Below are positions 25,809 to 33,926 of a DNA stretch of 64,000 nt, piece by piece. Position 1 is the first letter of the stretch. Each line of letters opens with the position of its first letter. The translations under genes were made by a program, and so were the position numbers. Origin of the DNA: Saprospiraceae bacterium (GTDB taxonomy: Bacteria; Bacteroidota; Bacteroidia; Chitinophagales; Saprospiraceae); NCBI GenBank assembly GCA_020848695.1, contig JADLHT010000014.1, positions 62,001 through 126,000 of the forward strand, given 5' to 3'. Below the pieces are notes generated by a model. It saw only the letters and a program-made list of their open reading frames with translations. It searched no databases and was not told the DNA's origin.

Positions 25809-27893
25809 ATGAATTGTTATTTTCCATTATTTATTTTTTCTTTACTGACTAATTTTTGCCTGAGTCAGACTTTTTCTGGGTTTGGAGGTTCAGTGATTGA
25901 TGACGGAAAGTCTTTTTCAGAATTTAAAATAGAAGTAAAAAACGCAATAAAAGACAGTTTAAGTTCGGATTATGGCTTAACAAAAGTGTGCTTGACACTA
26001 AATCATCCCAGAAATGAAGAAATTACGATTTGGTTAATTTCTCCGGATGGAATTTCCGTAAAGTTGACTGAAAGATTAGGTGGAAATACTGCTAATTATA
26101 CTAATACCTGTTTTGACATGAAGTCATTCAGTTATATTGCAGATAACAGAGGCCCGTTTACAGGGACATTCAGACCTTATCATCATCTTGGAAAGATCAA
26201 TAACGGTGGGAAAGTTAAGGGTATCTGGATACTAAGAATAAAAGACAATATTAAAGGGAATCAGGGTACACTATTAAATTGGGATATTCAGCTTGCAGGA
26301 AATACACCTGTCGTCAATTTATTGCCAAAGTCAAGCAAACTTCCCATTTTTAAAATAAATACTCATAACGTACTAATTGTAGATAATCCAAAGCGAGTTG
26401 TAGATTTTGAACTAATTGACAATCCGATCGGAAGTGATAATTATTTTAGTGATACACCTAGTCTTTCAGGTAAAATTGGAATTGAGCTTCGGGGATCAAG
26501 CAGTCAATATTTTGCAAAAAAATCGTTTGGATTTGAATTTGTTGATGACCAATTCAATGAAATTGACCGATCCATAATGGGTTTTCCTGAAGAATCAGAT
26601 TGGATACTCTCCGCAAATTTTACGGATAAGAGTTTTATCAATAATGTAATGGCCTATGATTTTTTTAGAAAATTGGGACATTATGCACCTCGTACCCAAT
26701 ATGTTGAAATGGTAATCGATAGCGAATATCATGGTTTATATGTTTTTATGGAGAAAATAAAACGTAATAGTGAAAGGGTAAATATCTCCAAACTAACGCT
26801 TATGGATACCTCATTATCAGACATTACAGGTGGATACATCTTTAAAATAGATAAGTTTACCGGAGGAAATGGTGCCGGCTGGCCTTCTCATCTGCCACCA
26901 CCAACAAATCCAAACGGTCAGGTCATTTATTACCAGTACCATTATCCTGATCCACTGGAAATTACAGAAAAACAGAAAAAATACATTCAAGCATTTGTAA
27001 AAACATTCGAAGACAGTTTGAAATTAGGAGCACTTAATCATACTACATTTGGATGGAGAAAGTATGCAGATGAATATTCTTTTATACATTATTTTCTAAT
27101 TAATGAATTGTCCAAAAATGTGGATGGATACCGCTTAAGTACATACTTATATAAAGACAAAGACAAGAACGGAAAGTTAGGCAAATTGGTCATAGGACCC
27201 CCATGGGATTATGATATTGCGTTTGGAAATGCCAATTATTGTGGTGGAAATGAAGTAACCGGATGGGCATACAGCTTTGGTAATCTCTGTCCGGGAGATG
27301 GATTTCAGATACCCTTCTGGTGGAATCGATTGCTCCAAGACAGCGTATTTGTTAACAGACTGAAATGCGAATATCAGAATCTCAGGGATAATGAATGGAG
27401 CAATTCATCGATCCAAGAATATATAGATTCAACTTATTCGATCATAGGAAATTCAGTACAATCTAATTTCAACTTATGGCCAATATTGGGTATGTATGTT
27501 TGGCCTAATCCACAACCTTTACCTACGACAGTAAAGGGAGAAGTTGATGAGTTAAAATTATGGTTGATGAGAAGATTAGACTGGCTGGATAAGAATATTC
27601 CAGGACTATGTACTATTACACATACAGAAGAATCTGATTTGGATCAAAAGGAATTGAAAATTTATCCAAACCCTGCTTCAATAAAATTAAATGTTTTATA
27701 TAGCAATCCATCCGGAAATATAAACTCATTAATACTTTACAACACCCGGGGAGAAGTAGTCTTGAGCTGTAAAGCCCCAAAATTTCCACATGAGGTAGAT
27801 TTATCCAATCTGGAGAATGGAATGTATATATTAAAAGTAATGGACCTAATAAATATTCCAGTCGTTACTAGAATAATTGTTGTTAAACCGTGA
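25809..27893 (+). CDS. Secreted CotH-family protein kinase with P/homo-B domain and T9SS signal
   Basis: The protein has 694 residues. A signal peptide (PLFIFSLLTNFCLSQ) leads to a proprotein-convertase P-domain-like sandwich (about 20-160: CLTLNHPRNEEITIWLISPDGISVKL, GIWILRIKDNIKGNQGTLLNWDIQL). The CotH kinase region spans about 220-570, with IELRGSSSQYFAKKSFGFE (Lys of the ATP site), LYVFMEKIKRN, ENKD-like SKNVDGYRLSTYLYKDKD and PPWDYDIAFGN (metal-binding Asp). A C-terminal T9SS type A domain (KIYPNPASIKLNV) ends the protein. CotH kinases phosphorylate extracellular proteins; export by T9SS is inferred. The ATG at 25809 is chosen because the longer TTG frame runs through the terminator at 25715-25740. 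The substrate is unknown. Confidence 0.88.
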   Translation: MNCYFPLFIFSLLTNFCLSQTFSGFGGSVIDDGKSFSEFKIEVKNAIKDSLSSDYGLTKVCLTLNHPRNEEITIWLISPDGISVKLTERLGGNTANYTNTCFDMKSFSYIADNRGPFTGTFRPYHHLGKINNGGKVKGIWILRIKDNIKGNQGTLLNWDIQLAGNTPVVNLLPKSSKLPIFKINTHNVLIVDNPKRVVDFELIDNPIGSDNYFSDTPSLSGKIGIELRGSSSQYFAKKSFGFEFVDDQFNEIDRSIMGFPEESDWILSANFTDKSFINNVMAYDFFRKLGHYAPRTQYVEMVIDSEYHGLYVFMEKIKRNSERVNISKLTLMDTSLSDITGGYIFKIDKFTGGNGAGWPSHLPPPTNPNGQVIYYQYHYPDPLEITEKQKKYIQAFVKTFEDSLKLGALNHTTFGWRKYADEYSFIHYFLINELSKNVDGYRLSTYLYKDKDKNGKLGKLVIGPPWDYDIAFGNANYCGGNEVTGWAYSFGNLCPGDGFQIPFWWNRLLQDSVFVNRLKCEYQNLRDNEWSNSSIQEYIDSTYSIIGNSVQSNFNLWPILGMYVWPNPQPLPTTVKGEVDELKLWLMRRLDWLDKNIPGLCTITHTEESDLDQKELKIYPNPASIKLNVLYSNPSGNINSLILYNTRGEVVLSCKAPKFPHEVDLSNLENGMYILKVMDLINIPVVTRIIVVKP

Positions 27894-28113
27894 TAGAATT
27901 TTAGGATAAGAAAGATGATTGTCGAAGCTTGAAATTTAAATAGATATATTTTAGTTAGGTTGGTTAATGCGACTCTAAAATATTACTCTTGGAATAAATG
28001 TTTGATTTCGAATAAATATTTCTGATACTTTATAATTGTATTTCTGAAGTTTAGAATTCATACCCTTCATAATATTTTTAAATTTTCATCGTATTTTTAG
28101 GCGTAATTATACT

Positions 28114-28821
28114 ATGATAAATAAGATACTTAGCCCCATCTACAATTCATTCTTAGATCTATTGTTCCCTAATCTTTGTATTCATTGCGGATTGAGAACA
28201 CATTCTGCAGCTGAAATATTTTGTATTGGATGTCAAAAAATTCAAAATCCTACAGATCTTCATTTATTTTTACAAAATGAATTTACGGCTCACTTTACAG
28301 GAAGGATTCCCATATTTACAGGAGCAAGTTTGTACTATTATAATCCGGGTGGGTTAATACATTCAATACTTGACAGGATTAAGTATAAAGGTTATCATGA
28401 ATTAGCCACGCGACTTGGAGACTATTATGGTGAAATTCTAAAAGAAAGTCCACATTATAAAAGTATTGATATTGTAACTGCAGTACCAATTCATTCCAAT
28501 AAGGAGAATATAAGAGGATATAATCAAAGTGCAATATTTGCAAGAGCAGTTGCAAATAAATTAAATCTTGATTTTGAACAAAAGATTATAAATAAGATCA
28601 GAGACCATCGATCACAAACAGAAAAAAGCAGAATTGAAAGGATGAACAATATTTTAAATTCATTTGAGTACAACAAGAAGTATAATATTCAAAACAGAAA
28701 TATACTATTGGTAGATGATGTTCTTACTACAGGTGCAACATTGGAAGCATGCGCAATTGAACTATTGAAGGGGAATCCAAAAAGTATCAGTATGATTACA
28801 ATAGCAATGGGAAAAAATTAG
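28114..28821 (+). CDS. comF: ComF family phosphoribosyltransferase-like protein
   Basis: This is a 235-residue protein of the ComF/GntX type. An N-terminal zinc-ribbon-like pair (CIHCG and CIGC, spaced about 17 residues) is followed by a type I phosphoribosyltransferase domain ending with the PRPP loop ILLVDDVLTTGATLEAC. The intermediate DIVTAVPIHSNKENIRGYNQSAIFA is also family specific. ComF is needed for DNA uptake in naturally competent bacteria, but many members are in non-competent species, so the role here is uncertain. It starts at ATG and the ABC transporter genes follow after 51 nt. Confidence 0.88.
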   Translation: MINKILSPIYNSFLDLLFPNLCIHCGLRTHSAAEIFCIGCQKIQNPTDLHLFLQNEFTAHFTGRIPIFTGASLYYYNPGGLIHSILDRIKYKGYHELATRLGDYYGEILKESPHYKSIDIVTAVPIHSNKENIRGYNQSAIFARAVANKLNLDFEQKIINKIRDHRSQTEKSRIERMNNILNSFEYNKKYNIQNRNILLVDDVLTTGATLEACAIELLKGNPKSISMITIAMGKN

Positions 28822-28872
28822 ATTCAATACAGTATTTTAAAACTCTTACCTTAGCGTTTTATTTAAGTTTTC

Positions 28873-29775
28873 ATGAATTATTTATTAGAATTAGATAATG
28901 TATTCAAAGAGTACTCTAATCTTATTGCAGTCAATCAAATTAGCTTTAAAGTTCCTCCTTCCTGCATATTTGGATTATTGGGACCTAATGGAGCAGGAAA
29001 GACCTCTTTAATACGAATTATAACGGGAATCACGCGTCCTGATCGTGGAGTTGTAAAATTTAATGTCAATAGCAATAATAACAGCTCTCTAATTGGTTAT
29101 ATGCCGGAAGAAAGAGGCTTGTATAAAAAGATGAATGTTGGGGAACAGTTGGTATATCTATGCAGATTAAAAGGATTGAGCAGAGATCAAGCACATCAAT
29201 CTGTGCAGAAATGGTTAGATAAATTTGAGATACAATCCTGGTGGAATAAAAAAGTCGAAGAGTTATCTAAAGGTATGTCCCAAAAAGTTCAATTTATCGC
29301 GACAGTAGCACATAATCCTAAGTTAATCATACTCGATGAGCCATTTTCAGGATTAGATCCAATCAATACCAATCTTATAAAAGATGTAATACATGAGTTA
29401 AAAAACTCCGGAGCCAGTATCCTTTTTTCAACACATAGAATGGAACAGGTTGAAGAGATGTGTGAAGAAATTGTTTTAATTAATAAAGGAAAGAATGTGT
29501 TATCAGGTCCTGTTAAGGAGATTCGACAAAGCCATCGTGAGAATTTATTTAAAATAGAGACACAAAATCCTATAGATATTCAGGAGAATCCAGAAATTCA
29601 AATCATTGAGCAACATGAAAATTTTATTACAGTAAGATTACGTGAGGGCCAATCTTCCAATGAGATTTTAAATTACCTAATTATGATGGGAAATCCAATT
29701 TTAGCATTTAATGAAGTGCTTCCAACCTTTAATGATATTTTTATAAAAACGGTGAATTCAGAAAGTCATGAATAA
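28873..29775 (+). CDS. ABC transporter ATP-binding protein, NatA-like
   Basis: This is a 300-residue ATPase with Walker A GPNGAGKTSLIRI near residue 37, signature LSKGMSQKVQ (an LSxGM variant of LSGGQ, as in NatA-type ATPases), Walker B KLIILDEPFSGLD, and a switch His in STHRMEQVEEM. The C-terminal 80 residues form the extra domain typical of DrrA/NatA proteins (NPIDIQENPEIQIIEQHENFITVRL). It pairs with the permease encoded by the next gene, which overlaps it by 8 nt. NatAB exports Na+ in Bacillus, but this family is broad, and the substrate here cannot be assigned. Confidence 0.9.
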   Translation: MNYLLELDNVFKEYSNLIAVNQISFKVPPSCIFGLLGPNGAGKTSLIRIITGITRPDRGVVKFNVNSNNNSSLIGYMPEERGLYKKMNVGEQLVYLCRLKGLSRDQAHQSVQKWLDKFEIQSWWNKKVEELSKGMSQKVQFIATVAHNPKLIILDEPFSGLDPINTNLIKDVIHELKNSGASILFSTHRMEQVEEMCEEIVLINKGKNVLSGPVKEIRQSHRENLFKIETQNPIDIQENPEIQIIEQHENFITVRLREGQSSNEILNYLIMMGNPILAFNEVLPTFNDIFIKTVNSESHE

Positions 29776-31081
29776 ATTGGGTATAGTTATTAGTAAGGAG
29801 TATTTAACAAGAGTAAAGAATAAAAAATTTATTATTACTACGTTATTAACTCCATTGGGATTTTTGGTATTTTTCATTGTGATTTTTTTACTGATGAGCA
29901 ATGAAAGTGATAAACAATATTCTGTATATATTTCAGATCAGAGCAATACAAATATCAATATGCCGGATGATTCCAAAAGATTTAAATTCATTAAATCTAC
30001 AGAATCACTGGATTCCTTAAAATCAAAATGTAAAAAAGGTGATGCAGACGCAATATTGGTTTTACCAAATTTCAGAGGACCGGAGGTTAAAAATTATACT
30101 GCGTACTATCATTCAGATAAGACGCTTGATATTGAAATGGAGGCAAAATTGAGTAAGTATCTCGAGACTAGTCTTCGCCAATATAAAATGCAGATTCTGT
30201 CTTTGGATAAAGATCAGATTGAAAAGGTTGATACTAAGATTAGCATCGACCCTGAACCCATCTCAGATACTTCTTCAAATCGTACTGAGTATACTTCTAA
30301 AATAGCCACCTTACTCGGCGGAGCTATGGGTTATATAATAGTCTTTATCATATTCTTATATGGTGCCGGAGTAATGCGTTCGGTAACGGAAGAAAAGATA
30401 AACCGAATTGTGGAAGTTGTTATTTCTTCGGTGTCATCAACTGAATTAATGTTGGGTAAGATAATTGGTGTTGGATTGGTTGGGTTAACACAGATACTAA
30501 TTTGGATGGTACTAATTCCGGTTGTTTATATGATTGGTATTTCAATTGTGGGAATCAATCAGAATGATTTGCAAAATATATCTGCCAATATACCTGCAGA
30601 TCAATTGAGCAAAGCTGAAGAAATTCAGTTTGTCATCCAAGAGATGATGAATTTGAACTGGTATAAAATTCTAACAGTTTTTATAATTTATTTTTTGGGA
30701 GGATACTTTATTTATGCAGCGATGTTCGCGGCTATTGGTGCAGCAATAGGAGATGACATCAATGATAGTCAGTCCTTGACCATGTTTGTAAGTATTCCTA
30801 TTTTATTGGGAATGTATGCCATGTTTTCATGTATCAGAGAACCTGACAGCGGGCTTGCATTTTTTGGAAGCATATTCCCATTGTGGTCGCCCATTGTAAT
30901 GCCTGCGATGATTCCATTTGATGTACCCTGGTGGCATTTAGGATTGTCCATTATTATATTGTTTGCATTCGCTTATTTTGTAATTTTTATAGCGGGAAGA
31001 ATCTTCAGAACAGGAATACTGATGTATGGGAAGAAAGCCACAGCAAAAGAATTGTTTAAATGGATGTTTAGTAAGCAATAG
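29768..31081 (+). CDS. ABC-2 type permease, NatB-like
   Basis: This is a 437-residue membrane protein. One N-terminal transmembrane helix (FIITTLLTPLGFLVFFIVIFLLM) is followed by a periplasmic domain of about 130 residues. Then come five or more C-terminal helices (LLGGAMGYIIVFIIFLYGAGVM, LMLGKIIGVGLVGLTQILIWMVLIPVVYMI, ILTVFIIYFLGGYFIYAAMFAAIGAAI). EEKINRIVEVVISSVSSTELMLGKI is the conserved ABC-2 coupling motif that contacts the ATPase. Its ATG lies 8 nt inside the end of the ATPase gene, a sign of coupled translation. Confidence 0.9.
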   Translation: MNKLGIVISKEYLTRVKNKKFIITTLLTPLGFLVFFIVIFLLMSNESDKQYSVYISDQSNTNINMPDDSKRFKFIKSTESLDSLKSKCKKGDADAILVLPNFRGPEVKNYTAYYHSDKTLDIEMEAKLSKYLETSLRQYKMQILSLDKDQIEKVDTKISIDPEPISDTSSNRTEYTSKIATLLGGAMGYIIVFIIFLYGAGVMRSVTEEKINRIVEVVISSVSSTELMLGKIIGVGLVGLTQILIWMVLIPVVYMIGISIVGINQNDLQNISANIPADQLSKAEEIQFVIQEMMNLNWYKILTVFIIYFLGGYFIYAAMFAAIGAAIGDDINDSQSLTMFVSIPILLGMYAMFSCIREPDSGLAFFGSIFPLWSPIVMPAMIPFDVPWWHLGLSIIILFAFAYFVIFIAGRIFRTGILMYGKKATAKELFKWMFSKQ

Positions 31082-31094
31082 AAAATTTATTTTT

Positions 31095-32069
31095 TTGAAG
31101 ATTAGTGGATTTAGTTTTATGCGCAATACGGATAAGCTTTATTATCCGCTGGCAGAATCCATTCAATCCATACTTCCCATTGTAGATGAGTTTATTATTG
31201 CATTAGGAAAAGGAGATGAGGATGATAGAACCGAACAGATCATTCTGAGTTTAAATTCAGATAAAATTAAAATTATCCACACAGAATGGAATCTTGGCAA
31301 TCATCAGGGTGGAACAGAGTACGCGAAACAAACCGATATTGCTAAAGCAGCTTGTTCCGGAGACTGGCTTTTTTATATTCAATCCGATGAAGTAATTCAT
31401 GAAAGATATCTTGAAACAATTCAGAAATATTGCGCTTACTACATTGACAAACCTGAAGTCGAAGGTTTTGCATTTCATTACAAACATTTCTTTGGCGATT
31501 ACGATCACTATGTTGAATGTCATTCGTGGTACGCTGAGGAAATTAGAATAGTGAGAAACAATCCATTTATTCATAGCTGGAAAGATGCACAATCCTTTCG
31601 AATTATTCACGAAGCAGAAGTTCAGAATTATTATCAGAAAAAGAATACACGAAGACTGAAGGCTGTATTAATACCTGCAGAGGTTTATCATTATGGATGG
31701 GTAAGACCTCCACAGTCCATGCAAAGCAAATCACTAGTAATGGATAAAGCTTATCATGATCCCGCCAAAGTAGATAGAGAATATTCTATCAAGAGTTTGT
31801 ACTATGATTATGGAGATATGCAAGCTTTGGAGATATTTAATGATACACATCCAAAAGTAATGCAATCATTTATTACTAAGTTTAACTGGAAGGCTCAATT
31901 GAATTACACAAAAGGGCATAAACCCAATCGTAAACTTATGAAACACGAGCAAATGAAGTATAAAATTTTCACATGGATTGAAAAGAAAATTTTAAAAAAA
32001 AGAATTTTAGCTTACCGAAACTTTACAAAGTTGAAGGACTCTTTGGTTAGTTCCAATTCCAAATTTTAA
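31095..32069 (+). CDS. Glycosyltransferase, GT2-like soluble type
   Basis: The protein is about 324 residues. The N-terminal strand KISGFSFMRNTDKLYYPLAESIQSILPIVDEFIIALGKGDEDDRTEQIIL and the IQSDEVIHERYLETI segment (acidic motif like DxD, preceded by GDWLFY) fit small GT-A fold transferases. No transmembrane segment is present. I prefer TTG at 31095 because it starts the conserved first beta strand (KISGF); the ATG at 31116 would cut that strand, and the ATG-like extension from 31026 lies inside the permease gene. It follows the transporter by 13 nt and may share its transcript, overlapping the convergent lipoprotein gene by 4 nt. Confidence 0.75.
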   Translation: MKISGFSFMRNTDKLYYPLAESIQSILPIVDEFIIALGKGDEDDRTEQIILSLNSDKIKIIHTEWNLGNHQGGTEYAKQTDIAKAACSGDWLFYIQSDEVIHERYLETIQKYCAYYIDKPEVEGFAFHYKHFFGDYDHYVECHSWYAEEIRIVRNNPFIHSWKDAQSFRIIHEAEVQNYYQKKNTRRLKAVLIPAEVYHYGWVRPPQSMQSKSLVMDKAYHDPAKVDREYSIKSLYYDYGDMQALEIFNDTHPKVMQSFITKFNWKAQLNYTKGHKPNRKLMKHEQMKYKIFTWIEKKILKKRILAYRNFTKLKDSLVSSNSKF

Positions 32070-32404
32070 AGTTTATTAAAAGTATTGCTGCCCATTTCGT
32101 TGATTAGGTGAAGCGAATCCCCTTTAAAACATTCTAACTTAAAAGTATAGCTAAATTTAGGAAAATGAATGGTCAGACTATCTTTTTTTAAGGTGTATAA
32201 ATAGTGAATAGTTGAGTCTTCCTGCAAAAATACAATGCTGTCATTTGCGATTTTAAAATCAGGAGATGTACTAATCGTATTCTTCCAACTTCCATTTAGA
32301 AAGGAATCGTGCGCGGGAATTAAGATTGTTGTATTAGAAATATTTTTTGTATTGCAACTCCATACTATGACTAGAAGCAAAAGAATATTGACTAAACTTT
32401 TCAT
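32066..32404 (-). CDS. Small lipoprotein, hypothetical
   Basis: This is a 112-residue protein with a lipoprotein signal (MKSLVNILLLLVIVWSCNTK, lipidated Cys at residue 17). The rest is a small predicted beta-sheet protein (GSWKNTISTSPDFKIANDSIVFLQEDSTIHYLYTLKKDSLTIHF), like the lipocalin-type lipoproteins common in Bacteroidota. No functional motif is recognised. Its stop overlaps the end of the convergent glycosyltransferase gene by 4 nt. Confidence 0.6.
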   Translation of the reverse strand: MKSLVNILLLLVIVWSCNTKNISNTTILIPAHDSFLNGSWKNTISTSPDFKIANDSIVFLQEDSTIHYLYTLKKDSLTIHFPKFSYTFKLECFKGDSLHLINEMGSNTFNKL

Positions 32405-32576
32405 TCATCAAAGATAAATCTGTTCTAACAATTGTACTAATTTCAAAAATCTTGACGATTATTAGAAACAATATAATAATTATTCACCATTCTTAATAGG
32501 GTTTATAATGATTTTGAATCTGATCCTTTTGATTTAATTTCTTTATTGTAATTTATTAATATTGCCTGGATTCAGT

Positions 32577-33056
32577 TCACATTTTTAATTGTCCTGCCTT
32601 TTGCTCTGAAATTTCTTTTAATTTTTCTAAGGCTTTCGGATAAGTATTGTTGAAGTAATCAAGGTAGTCTTCTAAGATATCTATATCTACGGTAACTGTA
32701 GTTATGCCATTATTCTCGAGATATGAATAATTTTCATGCGCACCAGCCCATTTTTCAACTTGTTCACCAGTCGTAATTTCGGTTTCACCATCTAGAATTC
32801 CGTAATGTCTTATGGAAATGAATTTAGCGGCCTCATGTTCCATGATTTCAGAAACCATTCCACCCTTTTTTCCATTTTCGTCTAAACCTACAAAATGGAT
32901 CTTGCTCCCCTTTTTCCAAGAGCCTATGTAGGTGGATGTTGGATTAAACGCAGCTGTCCAATTCTCGTAACTGCTTTTATCTTTTAGCCCTAACATGATT
33001 TCATAAACATTAAACGCAGTTGCGTTTATTTCTTTTTTAAATTGTATTTTTTTCAT
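32577..33056 (-). CDS. SRPBCC (START-like) domain protein
   Basis: This is a 159-residue protein with the Bet v1/AHSA1-like helix-grip pattern. FKKEINATAFNVYEIMLGLKDKSSYENWTAAFNPTSTYIGSWKKGSKIHFV forms the first strand, helices and W-containing strand. EHEAAKFISIRHYG and TTVTVDIDILEDYLDYFNNTYPKALEKLKEI form the rest and the closing helix. Such proteins bind hydrophobic ligands or act as co-chaperones or polyketide cyclases; there is nothing here to choose between these. It starts at ATG, stands alone, and has no signal peptide. Confidence 0.75.
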   Translation of the reverse strand: MKKIQFKKEINATAFNVYEIMLGLKDKSSYENWTAAFNPTSTYIGSWKKGSKIHFVGLDENGKKGGMVSEIMEHEAAKFISIRHYGILDGETEITTGEQVEKWAGAHENYSYLENNGITTVTVDIDILEDYLDYFNNTYPKALEKLKEISEQKAGQLKM

Positions 33057-33412
33057 CTCGTTATGACGTATTATATATTTAGTTTATTGTACTTCTTATA
33101 GTGAAAAAATCTTTCTAAATTGTTCCATTCCACTCCATGAAAGTTCCTCGACCGTTAATGATTTTACCTATTGTAAGCTGTTATAATTGAAAGTTAATTG
33201 CATATTTTAGGGTACTCCAATCACTAATAATTCAGTGTCAAGCAGACTTTTAAAATAGAACAAAACACTACCAAGATTGAAACAGATGTTCAATAACTGA
33301 CTCTATGTATTTCAATATAAAACAGTTAAGCTGGACCCGTGTATGCTTGCCTATGCTAATGAATGTTGAACCGTAAATTCTGCATCTGATTTTTTAATTA
33401 TTAATTCTATCC
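33057..33412. other. Intergenic gap, no gene seen
   Basis: About 350 bp between two minus-strand genes. Short open stretches exist in several frames, but none has a family-like motif. The region should contain the promoter for the SRPBCC gene. Beyond it, a terminator marks the end of the glycine-rich protein gene. Confidence 0.5.
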
Positions 33413-33446
33413 AACAAAAAAGCCAAAACCTGGCGGTAATGGCTTT
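33413..33446 (-). terminator. Intrinsic terminator of glycine-rich protein gene
   Basis: On the minus strand AAAGCC and GGCTTT (complements of 33441-33446 and 33419-33424) pair around an inner ACC/GGT helix. The stem is followed by a T-rich run (GGCTTTTTTGTTGG). It lies 24 nt beyond the stop of the gene at 33470. Confidence 0.7.
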
Positions 33447-33469
33447 ATAAAAATAAAATGAATGGTTAA

Positions 33470-33742
33470 TTATGCTTTTTTAAATAATCCTCCCAATAAT
33501 GATCCACCAGTTCCTCCTATTAATGAAATAATAAGTCCGATCCAGTTGATTCCTCCGCCTTCAGGTGCAGCCGCAACATTTGATCCGATGGCACCCAAAA
33601 TCATAGGAAGCAAATTTCCTCCCACACCACCGGCCAGCAGATTGCCGATCATACCCAAACCGTTCTTCTTTAGCATATTACCCAGCCAACCACCTCCTGC
33701 TCCGAGCAAGGTGTTAAGTAATAAAGGCATCATTGATTCCAT
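33470..33742 (-). CDS. Small glycine-rich hydrophobic protein
   Basis: This is a 90-residue protein that is about a quarter glycine, with repeated hydrophobic GG segments (LLNTLLGAGGGWLGNML, LAGGVGGNLLPMILGAIGS, IGLIISLIGGTGGSLLGGLF) and a basic end (KKA). It has no signal peptide cleavage site but could insert in a membrane. The composition resembles the core of DUF937 proteins or of pore-forming peptide bacteriocins; no processing or immunity gene is nearby, so the former is likelier. ATG start, own terminator, and a clean monocistronic layout indicate a real gene. Confidence 0.6.
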   Translation of the reverse strand: MESMMPLLLNTLLGAGGGWLGNMLKKNGLGMIGNLLAGGVGGNLLPMILGAIGSNVAAAPEGGGINWIGLIISLIGGTGGSLLGGLFKKA

Positions 33743-33926
33743 TTGTAAAGTTTTTGTTTTGTTTAATAAATAAATAACGCGCTAATCTAAGATTAAAAAG
33801 CTACATATCTAAATAAATTATATAAATATTTTGTGAATATTAAGGAATTGTTGAGCTTTTTTTAAATATCTAGTAACTTGAAATTGAGCGATTGCAGTAT
33901 TTTCACATCATAATATCGTATGTATT

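Noticed and set aside
33470..33742. Peptide bacteriocin
   Set aside because: No leader peptidase site, immunity or transporter gene nearby; the composition fits a DUF937-like glycine-rich protein at least as well.
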